Positions 1-8,102 of a DNA stretch of 52,389 bases are shown piece by piece. The stretch's first letter is position 1; the number at the start of each line of letters is the position of its first letter. The stretch is from Nitrosomonadales bacterium. Its GTDB lineage: Bacteria; Pseudomonadota; Gammaproteobacteria; Burkholderiales; Gallionellaceae. The notes beneath the pieces are model-generated. The model ran no database searches and was not told where the DNA came from. It saw nothing but the letters and a program-made list of their open reading frames with translations. A program made the translations under genes and the position numbers. The stretch covers positions 1 through 52,389 of the forward strand of contig JANYJE010000082.1 in assembly GCA_025408405.1 (NCBI GenBank), read 5' to 3'.

Positions 1-53
1 ATGGAAACTCAACACGCGCCCCAGAAAAACGCTAAACTGGAAATGCCCTGCTG

Positions 54-84
54 AAGTCTTCCTTCCTGAAGGCGCTTTTGACTT
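54..84 (-). terminator. possible hairpin after the first glycosyltransferase
   Basis: Just past the stop of the minus-strand glycosyltransferase there is a nested inverted repeat: AAGTC (54-58) pairs with GACTT (80-84), and inside it CCTTC/GAAGG (61-72) forms a tight stem. No U-run follows on the minus strand, so this may only be a transcript-end structure. The rest of bases 1-102 shows no convincing gene. Confidence 0.25.
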
Positions 85-102
85 TAAGACTTACTGGGCA
101 AA

Positions 103-804
103 TCAACTTAACCTTGTTGCACTTGGATCTTGAAACCGCCACTCCATTACGACACGTAACGCATTCGAACTACGCTGCCCCTTTTGGATTGAATATTCCG
201 TGTAAACAATTGTTACTGGAAACTCAATGTAATTAATGTTGCATCTGGCTATGTAGTTCAATATTTCCGAAGCATGTGCCATGCGATTCTGCTGAAATTG
301 AAACCCTTCACAAAACCTCCGTGTCATGATGCGAAAACCATTATGCACGTCGGTAAGCTTAATCCCGCCAGTAATACGAGTAAATATGATTGCGGCCTTT
401 AATACCCAGCGGCGTTGCCATGGCAAGTTCAATGCACCACCAAGAAAACGACTGCCTAACGCAATGTCAGAATTGCTTTGCTGCAGCGCCGTTAGCATCG
501 GCAATATCTCTTTGGCGCTGTGTTGCCCATCGGCATCAAATGTTACGACATACTCACAGCATTTGGATAAGGCATATTGAATTCCCGTTTGCAATGCAGC
601 GCCCTGGCCAAGATTAATCGGGTGCCGCAATACATGCGCTCCGGCATTGAGTGCATTCTGCGATGTTTCATCACCCGAGCAATCATCGACCACCACCACG
701 TTATCTACGAAGCTCAATAAGTTAGCAACGGTTTCAGAGATGACTTTCGCTTCGTTGTAGGCCGCAATTACAACCCACACTTTTGTTTTATCTTGTGGCG
801 TCAC
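103..804 (-). CDS. GT2 glycosyltransferase, dolichyl/polyprenyl-phosphate-sugar synthase-like
   Basis: A 233-residue GT-A fold glycosyltransferase of family 2. Visible motifs are AAYNE (14-18), VDDCSGDET (39-47), NLGQG (64-68), the metal-binding FDADGQH (89-95) and GSRF (117-120). This pattern is that of DPM1/polyprenyl-phosphate glycosyltransferases, which load a sugar from an NDP donor onto a lipid phosphate at the inner face of the membrane. It lacks the C-terminal membrane helices seen in GtrB/ArnC. A GTG start at 804 is chosen because AGAGG lies 5 bases upstream and the stop of the preceding gene lies only 1 base away. It is the last gene of the minus-strand cluster. The lipid acceptor and sugar are inferred, not shown. 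Confidence 0.85.
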   Translation of the reverse strand: MTPQDKTKVWVVIAAYNEAKVISETVANLLSFVDNVVVVDDCSGDETSQNALNAGAHVLRHPINLGQGAALQTGIQYALSKCCEYVVTFDADGQHSAKEILPMLTALQQSNSDIALGSRFLGGALNLPWQRRWVLKAAIIFTRITGGIKLTDVHNGFRIMTRRFCEGFQFQQNRMAHASEILNYIARCNINYIEFPVTIVYTEYSIQKGQRSSNALRVVMEWRFQDPSATRLS

Positions 805-805
805 A

Positions 806-1171
806 TCAACCTCTACTCAACACAAAAAGACCTACGCCTATTATTGCCAGGCCAATGACAAAACTACTTGAAAGCGCCTCTTGAAAAAAAATTGCCCCTC
901 CAATTGCCGCGACAACGAGGCTCACTAGAGTAAAAGGATAAGCGCGTGAAAGCGGAAGAAAAGTAAGCAGCCAGATCCAATAGACCAAGAGCACGCCATA
1001 GATCGCGACACCCAGCAAGAATGTCCAATCGCTGAACAAAGCGGATAGGCGAAGAAGCCAGCCAGCCTCGGTATTCGTTAATTGTCGTTGCGCGGCATAC
1101 TTCAGGAGCAACTGCCCAAGCCCCATCCCAACGGAAAATATCATTACCAAAAACAAATGCGAGTTCTTCAT
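806..1171 (-). CDS. small four-TM DMT/SMR-type membrane protein (EamA/ArnE-like)
   Basis: A 121-residue, very hydrophobic protein with four predicted membrane segments (roughly 5-25, 45-70, 78-95, 100-119), the size and layout of half-size drug/metabolite transporters such as EmrE or the ArnE/ArnF undecaprenyl-phosphate-sugar flippase subunits. Its ATG overlaps the stop of the upstream methyltransferase gene as ATGA, and it sits directly before a DPM-like glycosyltransferase. That context favours flipping a lipid-linked sugar over drug export. No substrate-determining residue can be named from the sequence, and only one subunit is present, so it would have to act as a homodimer. Confidence 0.7.
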   Translation of the reverse strand: MKNSHLFLVMIFSVGMGLGQLLLKYAAQRQLTNTEAGWLLRLSALFSDWTFLLGVAIYGVLLVYWIWLLTFLPLSRAYPFTLVSLVVAAIGGAIFFQEALSSSFVIGLAIIGVGLFVLSRG

Positions 1172-2031
1172 GACGCTTTCTTCCTCATCACAACACGCAT
1201 TGCATCAAACAAATTTACCGGCAAGCCCATCCGATGCATCCAGGACGGCAACTTCGGCCTGAACGAAAGGTAGCGACATAGTTGATAAATAATTAAACCA
1301 AAGGGCACCTTTTTAAATGGGTGATCCAGATAAATCAGCTCAAGCCCCAAGCTTTCACCTATTTGCTTGAGTGATTTCGGGGTGAAAAACCAAAGGTGTT
1401 GAGGCGGTGTCATAAGCCGCCAATGGCGCCCCATGACCTTGGCGCTCAATGAAGAAAAGTCGCCTGTCGTAACCAGCACATAACCACCCGGTTGCAGCTT
1501 TGCCGCTATGGCCTCCATGGCACTTCTCGGCTCAGGCAAATGTTCGATTACATCCAGCAAAACAACGACCTCAGCCATCGGCATTTGCGCAAGTGCCTCT
1601 GCGGTGAGTGCTCCCTGTCGCACACCAAGCAAGCCTCGCTTCTGGCAATCGGCAACCGCTTCCTCGCAAATTTCAAGGCCATTTACATGGTAGTGGTGCT
1701 GAGCCACTTCCAGAAAATATCCATATGCGCACCCAATCTCAAGCAGCTCGCCTCCTTTTGCCCCAAGCTTCTTCAGCAGCTCAATTTCCTGCAGAAAATG
1801 AGCTTGCAGAACGTGCTTTGCCCCAACGTAGTCGGAATAGCCATCAGGCCTACTCCCGTTAAAGTACGATGCGTCGTAATATGTCGCGGGATCAAACTCA
1901 TCGGGGCACGCTTTCCCGAGGCCACAATCTGGACACTCAATGATAGGCATTCCAGCTTTATGGTAGAGATATTTCTTGGTCGTAAATTGATTGCACGCCG
2001 GGCAAAAATATTCGTTTTGTTTTACCTTCAA
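1168..2031 (-). CDS. class I SAM-dependent methyltransferase with N-terminal zinc ribbon
   Basis: A 287-residue protein. Cys10, Cys13, Cys33 and Cys36 form a two-knuckle zinc ribbon, followed by a Methyltransf_23-type Rossmann domain with motif I LLEIGCAYG (96-104) and an acidic motif II/post II, LLDVIEHL. Such proteins are common in polysaccharide clusters, where they methylate sugars or glycan ends, but the acceptor here is unknown. The start is a TTG at 2031: GGAG lies 7 bases upstream, and no ATG precedes the zinc ribbon in frame. It overlaps the next gene by ATGA. Confidence 0.75.
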   Translation of the reverse strand: MKVKQNEYFCPACNQFTTKKYLYHKAGMPIIECPDCGLGKACPDEFDPATYYDASYFNGSRPDGYSDYVGAKHVLQAHFLQEIELLKKLGAKGGELLEIGCAYGYFLEVAQHHYHVNGLEICEEAVADCQKRGLLGVRQGALTAEALAQMPMAEVVVLLDVIEHLPEPRSAMEAIAAKLQPGGYVLVTTGDFSSLSAKVMGRHWRLMTPPQHLWFFTPKSLKQIGESLGLELIYLDHPFKKVPFGLIIYQLCRYLSFRPKLPSWMHRMGLPVNLFDAMRVVMRKKAS

Positions 2032-2095
2032 GTTCTATCTCCGAATCCGTTGTAGTGTAAGCATTGCAGTTTTAAATACCGTTCGTGAAGACAGC

Positions 2096-3457
2096 TCAAT
2101 ATTTTCCAGGCATTTGATCAATACGAAATTTGGCACGTACCGCAGCAGTATCAAGTTTCAAGTTCGACGCAGCAAACGTGACGGCCGCCAAACTGATTGC
2201 CAACGTGCTCCAATAAACATACCTGAAGTCCGCCATTGGAGCTAATGGCATATAACCAAGCATGTAAAATATCGCAGACACCAGCAGCACGCGAATCAGT
2301 GACAGCGATTCTTTATCACCCTGCATGATTAATGTTGCGCACAAAAATATTATCGCAGCAATCAACCACCAATACGGTTTGAATAAGAATGGGGCAAGAT
2401 GCGCCATGCCGCTGACATATTTATTCAGGACTATCGTCGCAACATTATAATTCAGAACCAGCCCCATTTCATTGGACGATATACCGGAAAACGTATAAAT
2501 GTATGGCCCTTTCGTTGGATCACGAAGCAAATACAGATAAGCATTTAAACGAAATTTCACGCATTCAATTGGATTCCTTTTGACTGCCGATACCCATGCG
2601 TCTGTAATGTCCTCATGAGAAATTGGAGCAACATTTAGATACGATGGTTTGTTAGCCAAACAAAATAACCTTCCCACCAATTTTGTATCGCCAACTGTTT
2701 CTTGACTGCATTCCTTCACAGTCTCGAAATCAACTTTCGGCAATAAGCTTTTGTCTTCGATCACTGACAAATGGACAAGATCATCGACCATCATGAAGAT
2801 GGCTATATGATTTTTTTCTGCGCCCAATAAGTAATAGTTGAAAAAATTCGTGAATGCGAACATCGCTGCCAGCAATATCACTGTGATTGCCAGCTTGATT
2901 CGGTTTGAAAGGGCAGGAAACAATTTGCCGGATGCATACCAAATTATCGGGAGCAGCGCCGCAGGTGCGTTGATCCGTATCATAAAGGCGTACATCAGCA
3001 TACCAATGGCAACAGCCGTTTGCAGCTTCGTCGGCTTTTTCCCGATCAACAGACCGAGGCCAAGCAACAAGCTGAAGGCCAGGCCCATGTCTTTCCACAG
3101 CACGCCTTCGAAGTTTGCCACCCACGGAGCCGCGCCCAGCAGAACAAACCAGACTGCCGCGCGATTATCGTTCGCATTTCTGCACCATATGTAGAGCCCC
3201 CCCCAGAGCATCCCCAAGTGCATGAGCAATAAACTTTGCGGCCCATCCCAAATGGAAATTAATTTTGACCACAGCCATGCCATAACAGGCGGATGCCCGT
3301 CTGAGAATCTCAGTGTGTGGGCTTGCTTATATTGGTCCAGCGAATCTATGGACATAAACCCTGGATAGCAGGCGATAGTGAAAAATACAAAGCCCAAGAT
3401 TGCCCACAAAAGAGCCCTTGGATATGGAAGGAATCTACTGATGTCAGAATTTTTCAT
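2096..3457 (-). CDS. polytopic membrane protein, GT-C glycosyltransferase-like
   Basis: A 453-residue protein with around ten hydrophobic segments and an acidic first periplasmic loop, YPGFMSIDSLDQY (31-43), followed by DGHPP (53-57). This layout, with aspartates right after TM1, is that of GT-C enzymes using lipid-phosphate-sugar donors; it resembles the uncharacterised DUF6020-like group. It overlaps the AlgJ-like gene upstream by 14 bases, and AAGG lies 7 bases before its ATG. Together with the DPM-like GT2 and the four-TM protein downstream it could form a Gtr-like sugar-addition route. A run of eight G on the coding strand (C at 3197-3204) lies inside the gene. Function is inferred from topology only. 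Confidence 0.6.
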   Translation of the reverse strand: MKNSDISRFLPYPRALLWAILGFVFFTIACYPGFMSIDSLDQYKQAHTLRFSDGHPPVMAWLWSKLISIWDGPQSLLLMHLGMLWGGLYIWCRNANDNRAAVWFVLLGAAPWVANFEGVLWKDMGLAFSLLLGLGLLIGKKPTKLQTAVAIGMLMYAFMIRINAPAALLPIIWYASGKLFPALSNRIKLAITVILLAAMFAFTNFFNYYLLGAEKNHIAIFMMVDDLVHLSVIEDKSLLPKVDFETVKECSQETVGDTKLVGRLFCLANKPSYLNVAPISHEDITDAWVSAVKRNPIECVKFRLNAYLYLLRDPTKGPYIYTFSGISSNEMGLVLNYNVATIVLNKYVSGMAHLAPFLFKPYWWLIAAIIFLCATLIMQGDKESLSLIRVLLVSAIFYMLGYMPLAPMADFRYVYWSTLAISLAAVTFAASNLKLDTAAVRAKFRIDQMPGKY

Positions 3458-4457
3458 CTGCGACCTTCAAAGCCATAATTTTGTAACCCTGCGTACTGAG
3501 ATGTGTATCGTTGGGCAAATACAGATCGACTGTCTCCTCAACGGCCTTCTGGAATGAATCAAGCAAATTTACATTGTTTACACCGGCCATCTTGAGCTGC
3601 CCGAATATATCCGGAGACTGGACCTTGCGCGCTTCGTCCACCATGTATTTCCGGTAAGTCGTGGATTTATCCGGTACCACGATTACGACCAAGTGCAGAC
3701 CTGCCAATGCCAGATCATCCTGGATACGTTTCAGGTTTTGCACCGCTGCAGTCATATCCTTTTCCGACCAGGCCATTTTCAGATCGTCATCGGAGTAATA
3801 CAAAAGCCGATTTGACCTGCGATTTGAAAATAGCTTGTCCGTAACAAGCGGAACATTGACCACGTCACCCGAAACTATCCGCCCGTTACTCATCGCGGCA
3901 CGCAGCGAATTACCGGTTGCCGGGAGCAAGTACCCCGCATCGAGCATGATACCTTTTTGCGGGCGTGTTGGCTTTTCCGTCCTCGCAGGTATCTCAACCA
4001 ACTTTGGAATGCGATTGCCGCAGGTGTTCTGGATTCTGAACAGAGGGACGAAACTGCGCTCTACAATCTCGATGACGACCTCATGTACATTCGGATATTG
4101 CTTTTCCTTTACCCATCTCAACCAGTTATCGACGCAACCGACATCCTGATATTGGAAAGAAAGTATTTCGAGATTGCGTGATTCAGCCAAGTAGGACTGC
4201 CAGATATTCGGGTGCGAAAATGAATCGCCCAGCACCAGTATTTGCGGATTCTGGACAGCAAAGCCGTTGGCATGCACGGCAACTGACGGTTGTGGCAGGT
4301 TCCACCCGTAGTCACGCTCTGCCCAATGGCCGATGCGCGTCAGGTCGCCCGAAATCGGTTCAAAATACAAGTTCAGTGGAATTGCGACCACAAAGAAGAC
4401 AAGCACCGGGAAGGCGAACCACTTCAAATATAAGAGTGAACGAGGATCGGTTTTCAT
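3444..4457 (-). CDS. AlgJ/AlgX-like SGNH-fold O-acetyltransferase partner
   Basis: A 337-residue protein with one N-terminal signal-anchor (about 12-30) and an extracytoplasmic SGNH-like domain: GDSFSH (77-82) carries the nucleophile serine and NDTHLS near the C-terminus (about 316-321) carries the Asp/His pair. In alginate and cellulose acetylation, AlgJ/AlgX-type proteins receive the acetyl group from the MBOAT protein AlgI and place it on the polymer in the periplasm. The gene starts by ATGA overlap with the MBOAT gene upstream, which strongly supports a functional pair. The polymer is not known. Confidence 0.8.
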   Translation of the reverse strand: MKTDPRSLLYLKWFAFPVLVFFVVAIPLNLYFEPISGDLTRIGHWAERDYGWNLPQPSVAVHANGFAVQNPQILVLGDSFSHPNIWQSYLAESRNLEILSFQYQDVGCVDNWLRWVKEKQYPNVHEVVIEIVERSFVPLFRIQNTCGNRIPKLVEIPARTEKPTRPQKGIMLDAGYLLPATGNSLRAAMSNGRIVSGDVVNVPLVTDKLFSNRRSNRLLYYSDDDLKMAWSEKDMTAAVQNLKRIQDDLALAGLHLVVIVVPDKSTTYRKYMVDEARKVQSPDIFGQLKMAGVNNVNLLDSFQKAVEETVDLYLPNDTHLSTQGYKIMALKVADEKF

Positions 4458-6031
4458 CAGAACTGGTAGTAGAGGAAAGTGCTCACCTTATCCAGCTTGC
4501 TAATGGAAAGGCAGAGCACGCAACCAAGCATAAAGCCAAAAACGGGTATTGGTTGCCAACCGATCGTCCGGTTGAATAGCTTGGCACCCTTGCCCGTTTG
4601 TTCGACAAAGTTGAAAAATTGCTGGCTGTTCGGCGCAAACCAGATGATCAGCAAACCAAGCGCCAATAACTTTGCAAATGGAGCCAACCCACCCATAGCG
4701 CCCAGTCCCGGAATATTGAGGAAAACACCGCCAAAAGATACGCCTGCAGGCAGCATGCTATCCAGATGCCCGATGCTTTCTGCCAGTACGCCTAATTTTG
4801 ACGGCAACGAAATGCCGCCATAGCCGAAGCATCCTTTCAGCATCAAGATTGCGGAAGAAAAGGACTCGGCCCGGAAGAATATCCAGGCAATGACAACACA
4901 GGAAAACGTAAACAGTATGGCAGCCACGTGATAGATCTTCGCCGAGGCACCCTGCATAGGAGTGCGGTTCGCAAAAAGTGATTGCCAAGAATGATTGATC
5001 ACCAGGTAGAGTCCATGCAGACCGCCCCACATCACAAATGTCCAATTGGCTCCATGCCACAAACCGCCCAACAGCATCGTGGCCATGAGATTCACATGCC
5101 GCATGACTTTCCCTTTTCTGTTGCCACCCAGCGGTATGTAGAGGTAGTCGCGGAGGAACTGCGAAAGCGTCATATGCCAACGACGCCAGAAATCGATGAT
5201 GTTTGCGGCCTTGTATGGCGAGTTAAAGTTGATCGGCAACTTTACGCCGAACAACATCGAGATGCCGATCGCCATATCCGAATAGCCTGAGAAATCGAAG
5301 TACAGCTGCAAGGTGTAGGCCAGCGCACCGGTCCATGCCTCAATGAGATCTGGCTGTACCCCCAAGCCTGCGGCAGCAAATACCGGCCCGGCATATTCAC
5401 CGAAGTTGTCGGCCAGCAATATTTTCTTTGCCAATCCAATGGTGAAGATACTCAGGCCTAAAGCGACATTGTCGAGCCGCAAATGATAGGTCTCTTTTTT
5501 TGCAAACTGGGGCATCATCTGCGCATGATGCAGTACGGGGCCGGCTATCAGATGAGGGAAGTAAGTGACAAATAACAGATAGTGGATAAAGTTATATTCG
5601 CGCGCCACGCTGCGGTGCACATCCACCAGAAAAGCTATCTGGGTAAAAGTAAAGAATGAGATGCCTAGCGGCAATATGATGCTCATCAATGGCAGCGAGC
5701 CTTCAGACACCCAGTTTGCTGTGCCAATGAAAAAGTTGGCATATTTGTAGAAACCCAGCAGCAGCAGATTTGCCGTAATGGAAAATATGAGAATGAGCTT
5801 TGCATGGGTGCGGCTGCGTGCATGCCCAATCACATAAGCCAGGCTGTAATTGACGATGATGGATACGAGCAGCAGCCCGACATATTTCGGCGACCACCAA
5901 CCGTAGAAGAATAGCGAGGCGAACGCCAGCCAAAGCGCGCTGACGTTGTGACCGAATCTTGCAAGCCAAAAAAATCCGGCCAGCACAGCCGGCAGAAACA
6001 GGAATATAAATTCGTAAGAATTAAATAACAT
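4457..6031 (-). CDS. MBOAT family O-acyltransferase, AlgI-like
   Basis: A 524-residue membrane-bound O-acyltransferase. It shows the AlgI hallmarks: the re-entrant region around 283-304 with RRWHMTLSQFLRDY and PLGGNRKG, and the catalytic histidine in GGLWHGANW (His326). It would move acetyl groups from cytoplasmic acetyl-CoA across the inner membrane. The ATG at 6031 (protein begins MLFNSYEF, typical of AlgI proteins) is preferred over the longer reading; AAGGTG lies just upstream. It overlaps the end of the upstream SDR gene by 11 bases and the start of the AlgJ-like gene by ATGA. Confidence 0.9.
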   Translation of the reverse strand: MLFNSYEFIFLFLPAVLAGFFWLARFGHNVSALWLAFASLFFYGWWSPKYVGLLLVSIIVNYSLAYVIGHARSRTHAKLILIFSITANLLLLGFYKYANFFIGTANWVSEGSLPLMSIILPLGISFFTFTQIAFLVDVHRSVAREYNFIHYLLFVTYFPHLIAGPVLHHAQMMPQFAKKETYHLRLDNVALGLSIFTIGLAKKILLADNFGEYAGPVFAAAGLGVQPDLIEAWTGALAYTLQLYFDFSGYSDMAIGISMLFGVKLPINFNSPYKAANIIDFWRRWHMTLSQFLRDYLYIPLGGNRKGKVMRHVNLMATMLLGGLWHGANWTFVMWGGLHGLYLVINHSWQSLFANRTPMQGASAKIYHVAAILFTFSCVVIAWIFFRAESFSSAILMLKGCFGYGGISLPSKLGVLAESIGHLDSMLPAGVSFGGVFLNIPGLGAMGGLAPFAKLLALGLLIIWFAPNSQQFFNFVEQTGKGAKLFNRTIGWQPIPVFGFMLGCVLCLSISKLDKVSTFLYYQF

Positions 6032-6989
6032 GCCTTGCACCTTGCGTAGCGCAGGAATTTTTGTACCACACGGCAAACGCCTCGATTGCCGTTTCAAGAT
6101 CTTGTGGTTTCCTGAAACCTGCAGCAGCAAGCTTTTGGTCGCTATATTTCTTTGACGGGTTGGTGCTCGATTTTCCCAGCAAATAAAGGAGTGAACTTAA
6201 GAGAAACTTCGGAATGAACACTCTTGGAAAAGAATATGACTTGCCAAAAATTGCCAGCAGTTTGTCTTCCACATCGCGATAATTATTTACCGGCGAATCG
6301 TCGTCTGAAATGATGAACACTTCTCTATCCACTTTCTCGGCGTTCAATAAGAATTCCAGCGCAGCAACTACATTCTCAACTGCAACGAGATTCATGCTCC
6401 TGCGGTTGAACAGGCAAGACCTGATGTAGTTGAGCCATGGATTTGCCGTCATCAACTCGTTTGCCAGCTTGAGCAGATTCTTGCCTCCCGAACCAAACAC
6501 CGCAGTCGGACGAAGTATCGTGACCTCGAATTTCCCAATTGCAGCTTCAAGCAGCAAAGCCTCCATTTGCAGTTTGGTTTTTTCGTACTCTGTCGCAGGG
6601 ACGCAAGTTGTGTCTTCAGCAACCTTGCTGCTTCTGGACTTTCCGTCAACGACTGCCGTACTACAATGAACCAGGCGCCGAATCTGATTCTTGGCGCATG
6701 CGTTGGCCAGGTTAGCCATTGCCTCCAGATTATTCTGTGCAAGGTAAGCCAGATTTATCACTGTGCAGTTCTTGCTGAACAACGCATCCAGTGACTCCGG
6801 CTTCAACAGGTCACCTTCAATGAAGTTGATGTTGGCACGACTCTCCGCTTTATTGCGATGCACCAAAACCCGAACTTCAATATCGGACCGGCTGGCAAAA
6901 CTTGATAACAGGTGTTCGCCAATAAATCCCGAAGCCCCGATGACAACGACTGTTGTCACGCCAGATGATTTGGCGCGCACCCCGCTCAT
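6021..6989 (-). CDS. NAD-dependent epimerase/dehydratase (extended SDR)
   Basis: A 322-residue extended short-chain dehydrogenase with the nucleotide-binding GASGFIGEH (18-26) and a Tyr-x3-Lys active site in EYEKTK. Such enzymes epimerise, reduce or dehydrate nucleotide sugars. The ATG at 6989 forms an ATGA overlap with the stop of the WbsX-like gene, so the longer in-frame reading is rejected. Given the two GDP-mannose dehydratase-type enzymes and the sugar C-methyltransferase nearby, a 4-keto-reductase or epimerase acting on a GDP-deoxysugar is plausible, but substrate cannot be read from the sequence. Confidence 0.75.
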   Translation of the reverse strand: MSGVRAKSSGVTTVVVIGASGFIGEHLLSSFASRSDIEVRVLVHRNKAESRANINFIEGDLLKPESLDALFSKNCTVINLAYLAQNNLEAMANLANACAKNQIRRLVHCSTAVVDGKSRSSKVAEDTTCVPATEYEKTKLQMEALLLEAAIGKFEVTILRPTAVFGSGGKNLLKLANELMTANPWLNYIRSCLFNRRSMNLVAVENVVAALEFLLNAEKVDREVFIISDDDSPVNNYRDVEDKLLAIFGKSYSFPRVFIPKFLLSSLLYLLGKSSTNPSKKYSDQKLAAAGFRKPQDLETAIEAFAVWYKNSCATQGARHVI

Positions 6990-8080
6990 CCAATCACTCG
7001 CTTGAGTACCTGCAGGTAGCGCAAACCCCACTTTGTATCTGGCTCAAGATAGTTGCCTTCCGCCCATTCATTCCAGGACTTCAGGAATATCAACTTGTGA
7101 TCTTCGTCGCGGTCAGCCACAGCCTTAACAGCCTCGTTCAGGTGACCTTCAAATAGCTCAGGTGTCGAATGCGCAAGCACCAACCCTTTGCGGCCCTTGC
7201 GGGGGGTATTGTCCCAATTTGGGAAAACACAGGGATAAGCCTCGCAATCAAACTGGTTCAGATCGGGAATAAGGTGTTTTATCGCCTCGCGATATTCGAC
7301 GACGCGCGGCCCGCCTAATGACAACCTTTTTCTTATTCCCCACACTATTCTGGTCGCTTCATTAACAACTGCATTGCCGGTATTCGTCACTGCAAGCGTA
7401 GATAACGTTACAGCATCCAGCCCGAGTTCTTTGGCGCTCTTGAAATCAAGCATATTGATACCGACAATATATAAACCTTTAAGGCCGGCTTTTAAAGCCA
7501 GCTCTCGCCAAAGGTCGAAACGTCTTTTCGGATCCGGCATGTCGGTTGGCTTGAATATCACCAGCAGCGGCTTGTCGTCTACCGTTATGTAGCGGTGGTC
7601 ACTGAATGCTTTCAGCAAATATTCAAAATGCGCCTTGTCATCTTCCTCGCCCGGATAGGTCTGATCGATAAGTTTGCGATGTGGCTCGTCTTTCCATATC
7701 CCGTTCCAGGAATGGTTTGCCCAGCCGACGCAAAACGGAAAATCCGGCCGGCCTGATGAAAGGACTTCATTAAAAGGGCGCTCCAGCATGCGGCGTCCGC
7801 CAAACCAATAGTGCCAATAACAGAACCCTTCAACACCGTAGGTGGCCGCCATTTCGGCTTGGGCAATCCTGGTTTCAGGCAATCTTAAATCGTAAAAACC
7901 CAGATCGGCAGGAACGCGGGGCTGCTCGTGCCCCTTGAACAAGACGCGTGCACTGGCAACATTGGTCCACTCGGTAAATCCTTTGCCCCACCACTCGTCA
8001 TTTTCTGGAGTGGGGTGAAACTGCGGCAAATAGAACGCAATTACGCGGGCTTTTTTCTTCTGGTCTTTATTGTCAGACAT
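6986..8080 (-). CDS. WbsX-like glycosyltransferase / GH99-like protein
   Basis: A 364-residue soluble protein starting IAFYLPQFHP, followed by NDEWWGKGFTEWTN and GFCYWHYWF, the signature of the WbsX family (Glyco_tran_WbsX, GH99-like fold) found in O-antigen and capsule clusters. Members are thought to transfer or process a sugar, often a deoxysugar, but the chemistry of most is unproven. Acidic residues near the C-terminus (KSWNEWAEGNYLEPD) match the conserved end of the family. The ATG at 8080 is preceded by GGAAGAG. It overlaps the next gene by ATGA. Confidence 0.8.
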   Translation of the reverse strand: MSDNKDQKKKARVIAFYLPQFHPTPENDEWWGKGFTEWTNVASARVLFKGHEQPRVPADLGFYDLRLPETRIAQAEMAATYGVEGFCYWHYWFGGRRMLERPFNEVLSSGRPDFPFCVGWANHSWNGIWKDEPHRKLIDQTYPGEEDDKAHFEYLLKAFSDHRYITVDDKPLLVIFKPTDMPDPKRRFDLWRELALKAGLKGLYIVGINMLDFKSAKELGLDAVTLSTLAVTNTGNAVVNEATRIVWGIRKRLSLGGPRVVEYREAIKHLIPDLNQFDCEAYPCVFPNWDNTPRKGRKGLVLAHSTPELFEGHLNEAVKAVADRDEDHKLIFLKSWNEWAEGNYLEPDTKWGLRYLQVLKRVIG

Positions 8081-8102
8081 AACTCTTCCAGCTTTGATGC
8101 TA

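Noticed and set aside
1-54. 17-codon ORF opening with ATG at base 1
   Set aside because: Too short, no ribosome site visible, no similarity that I can recognise.
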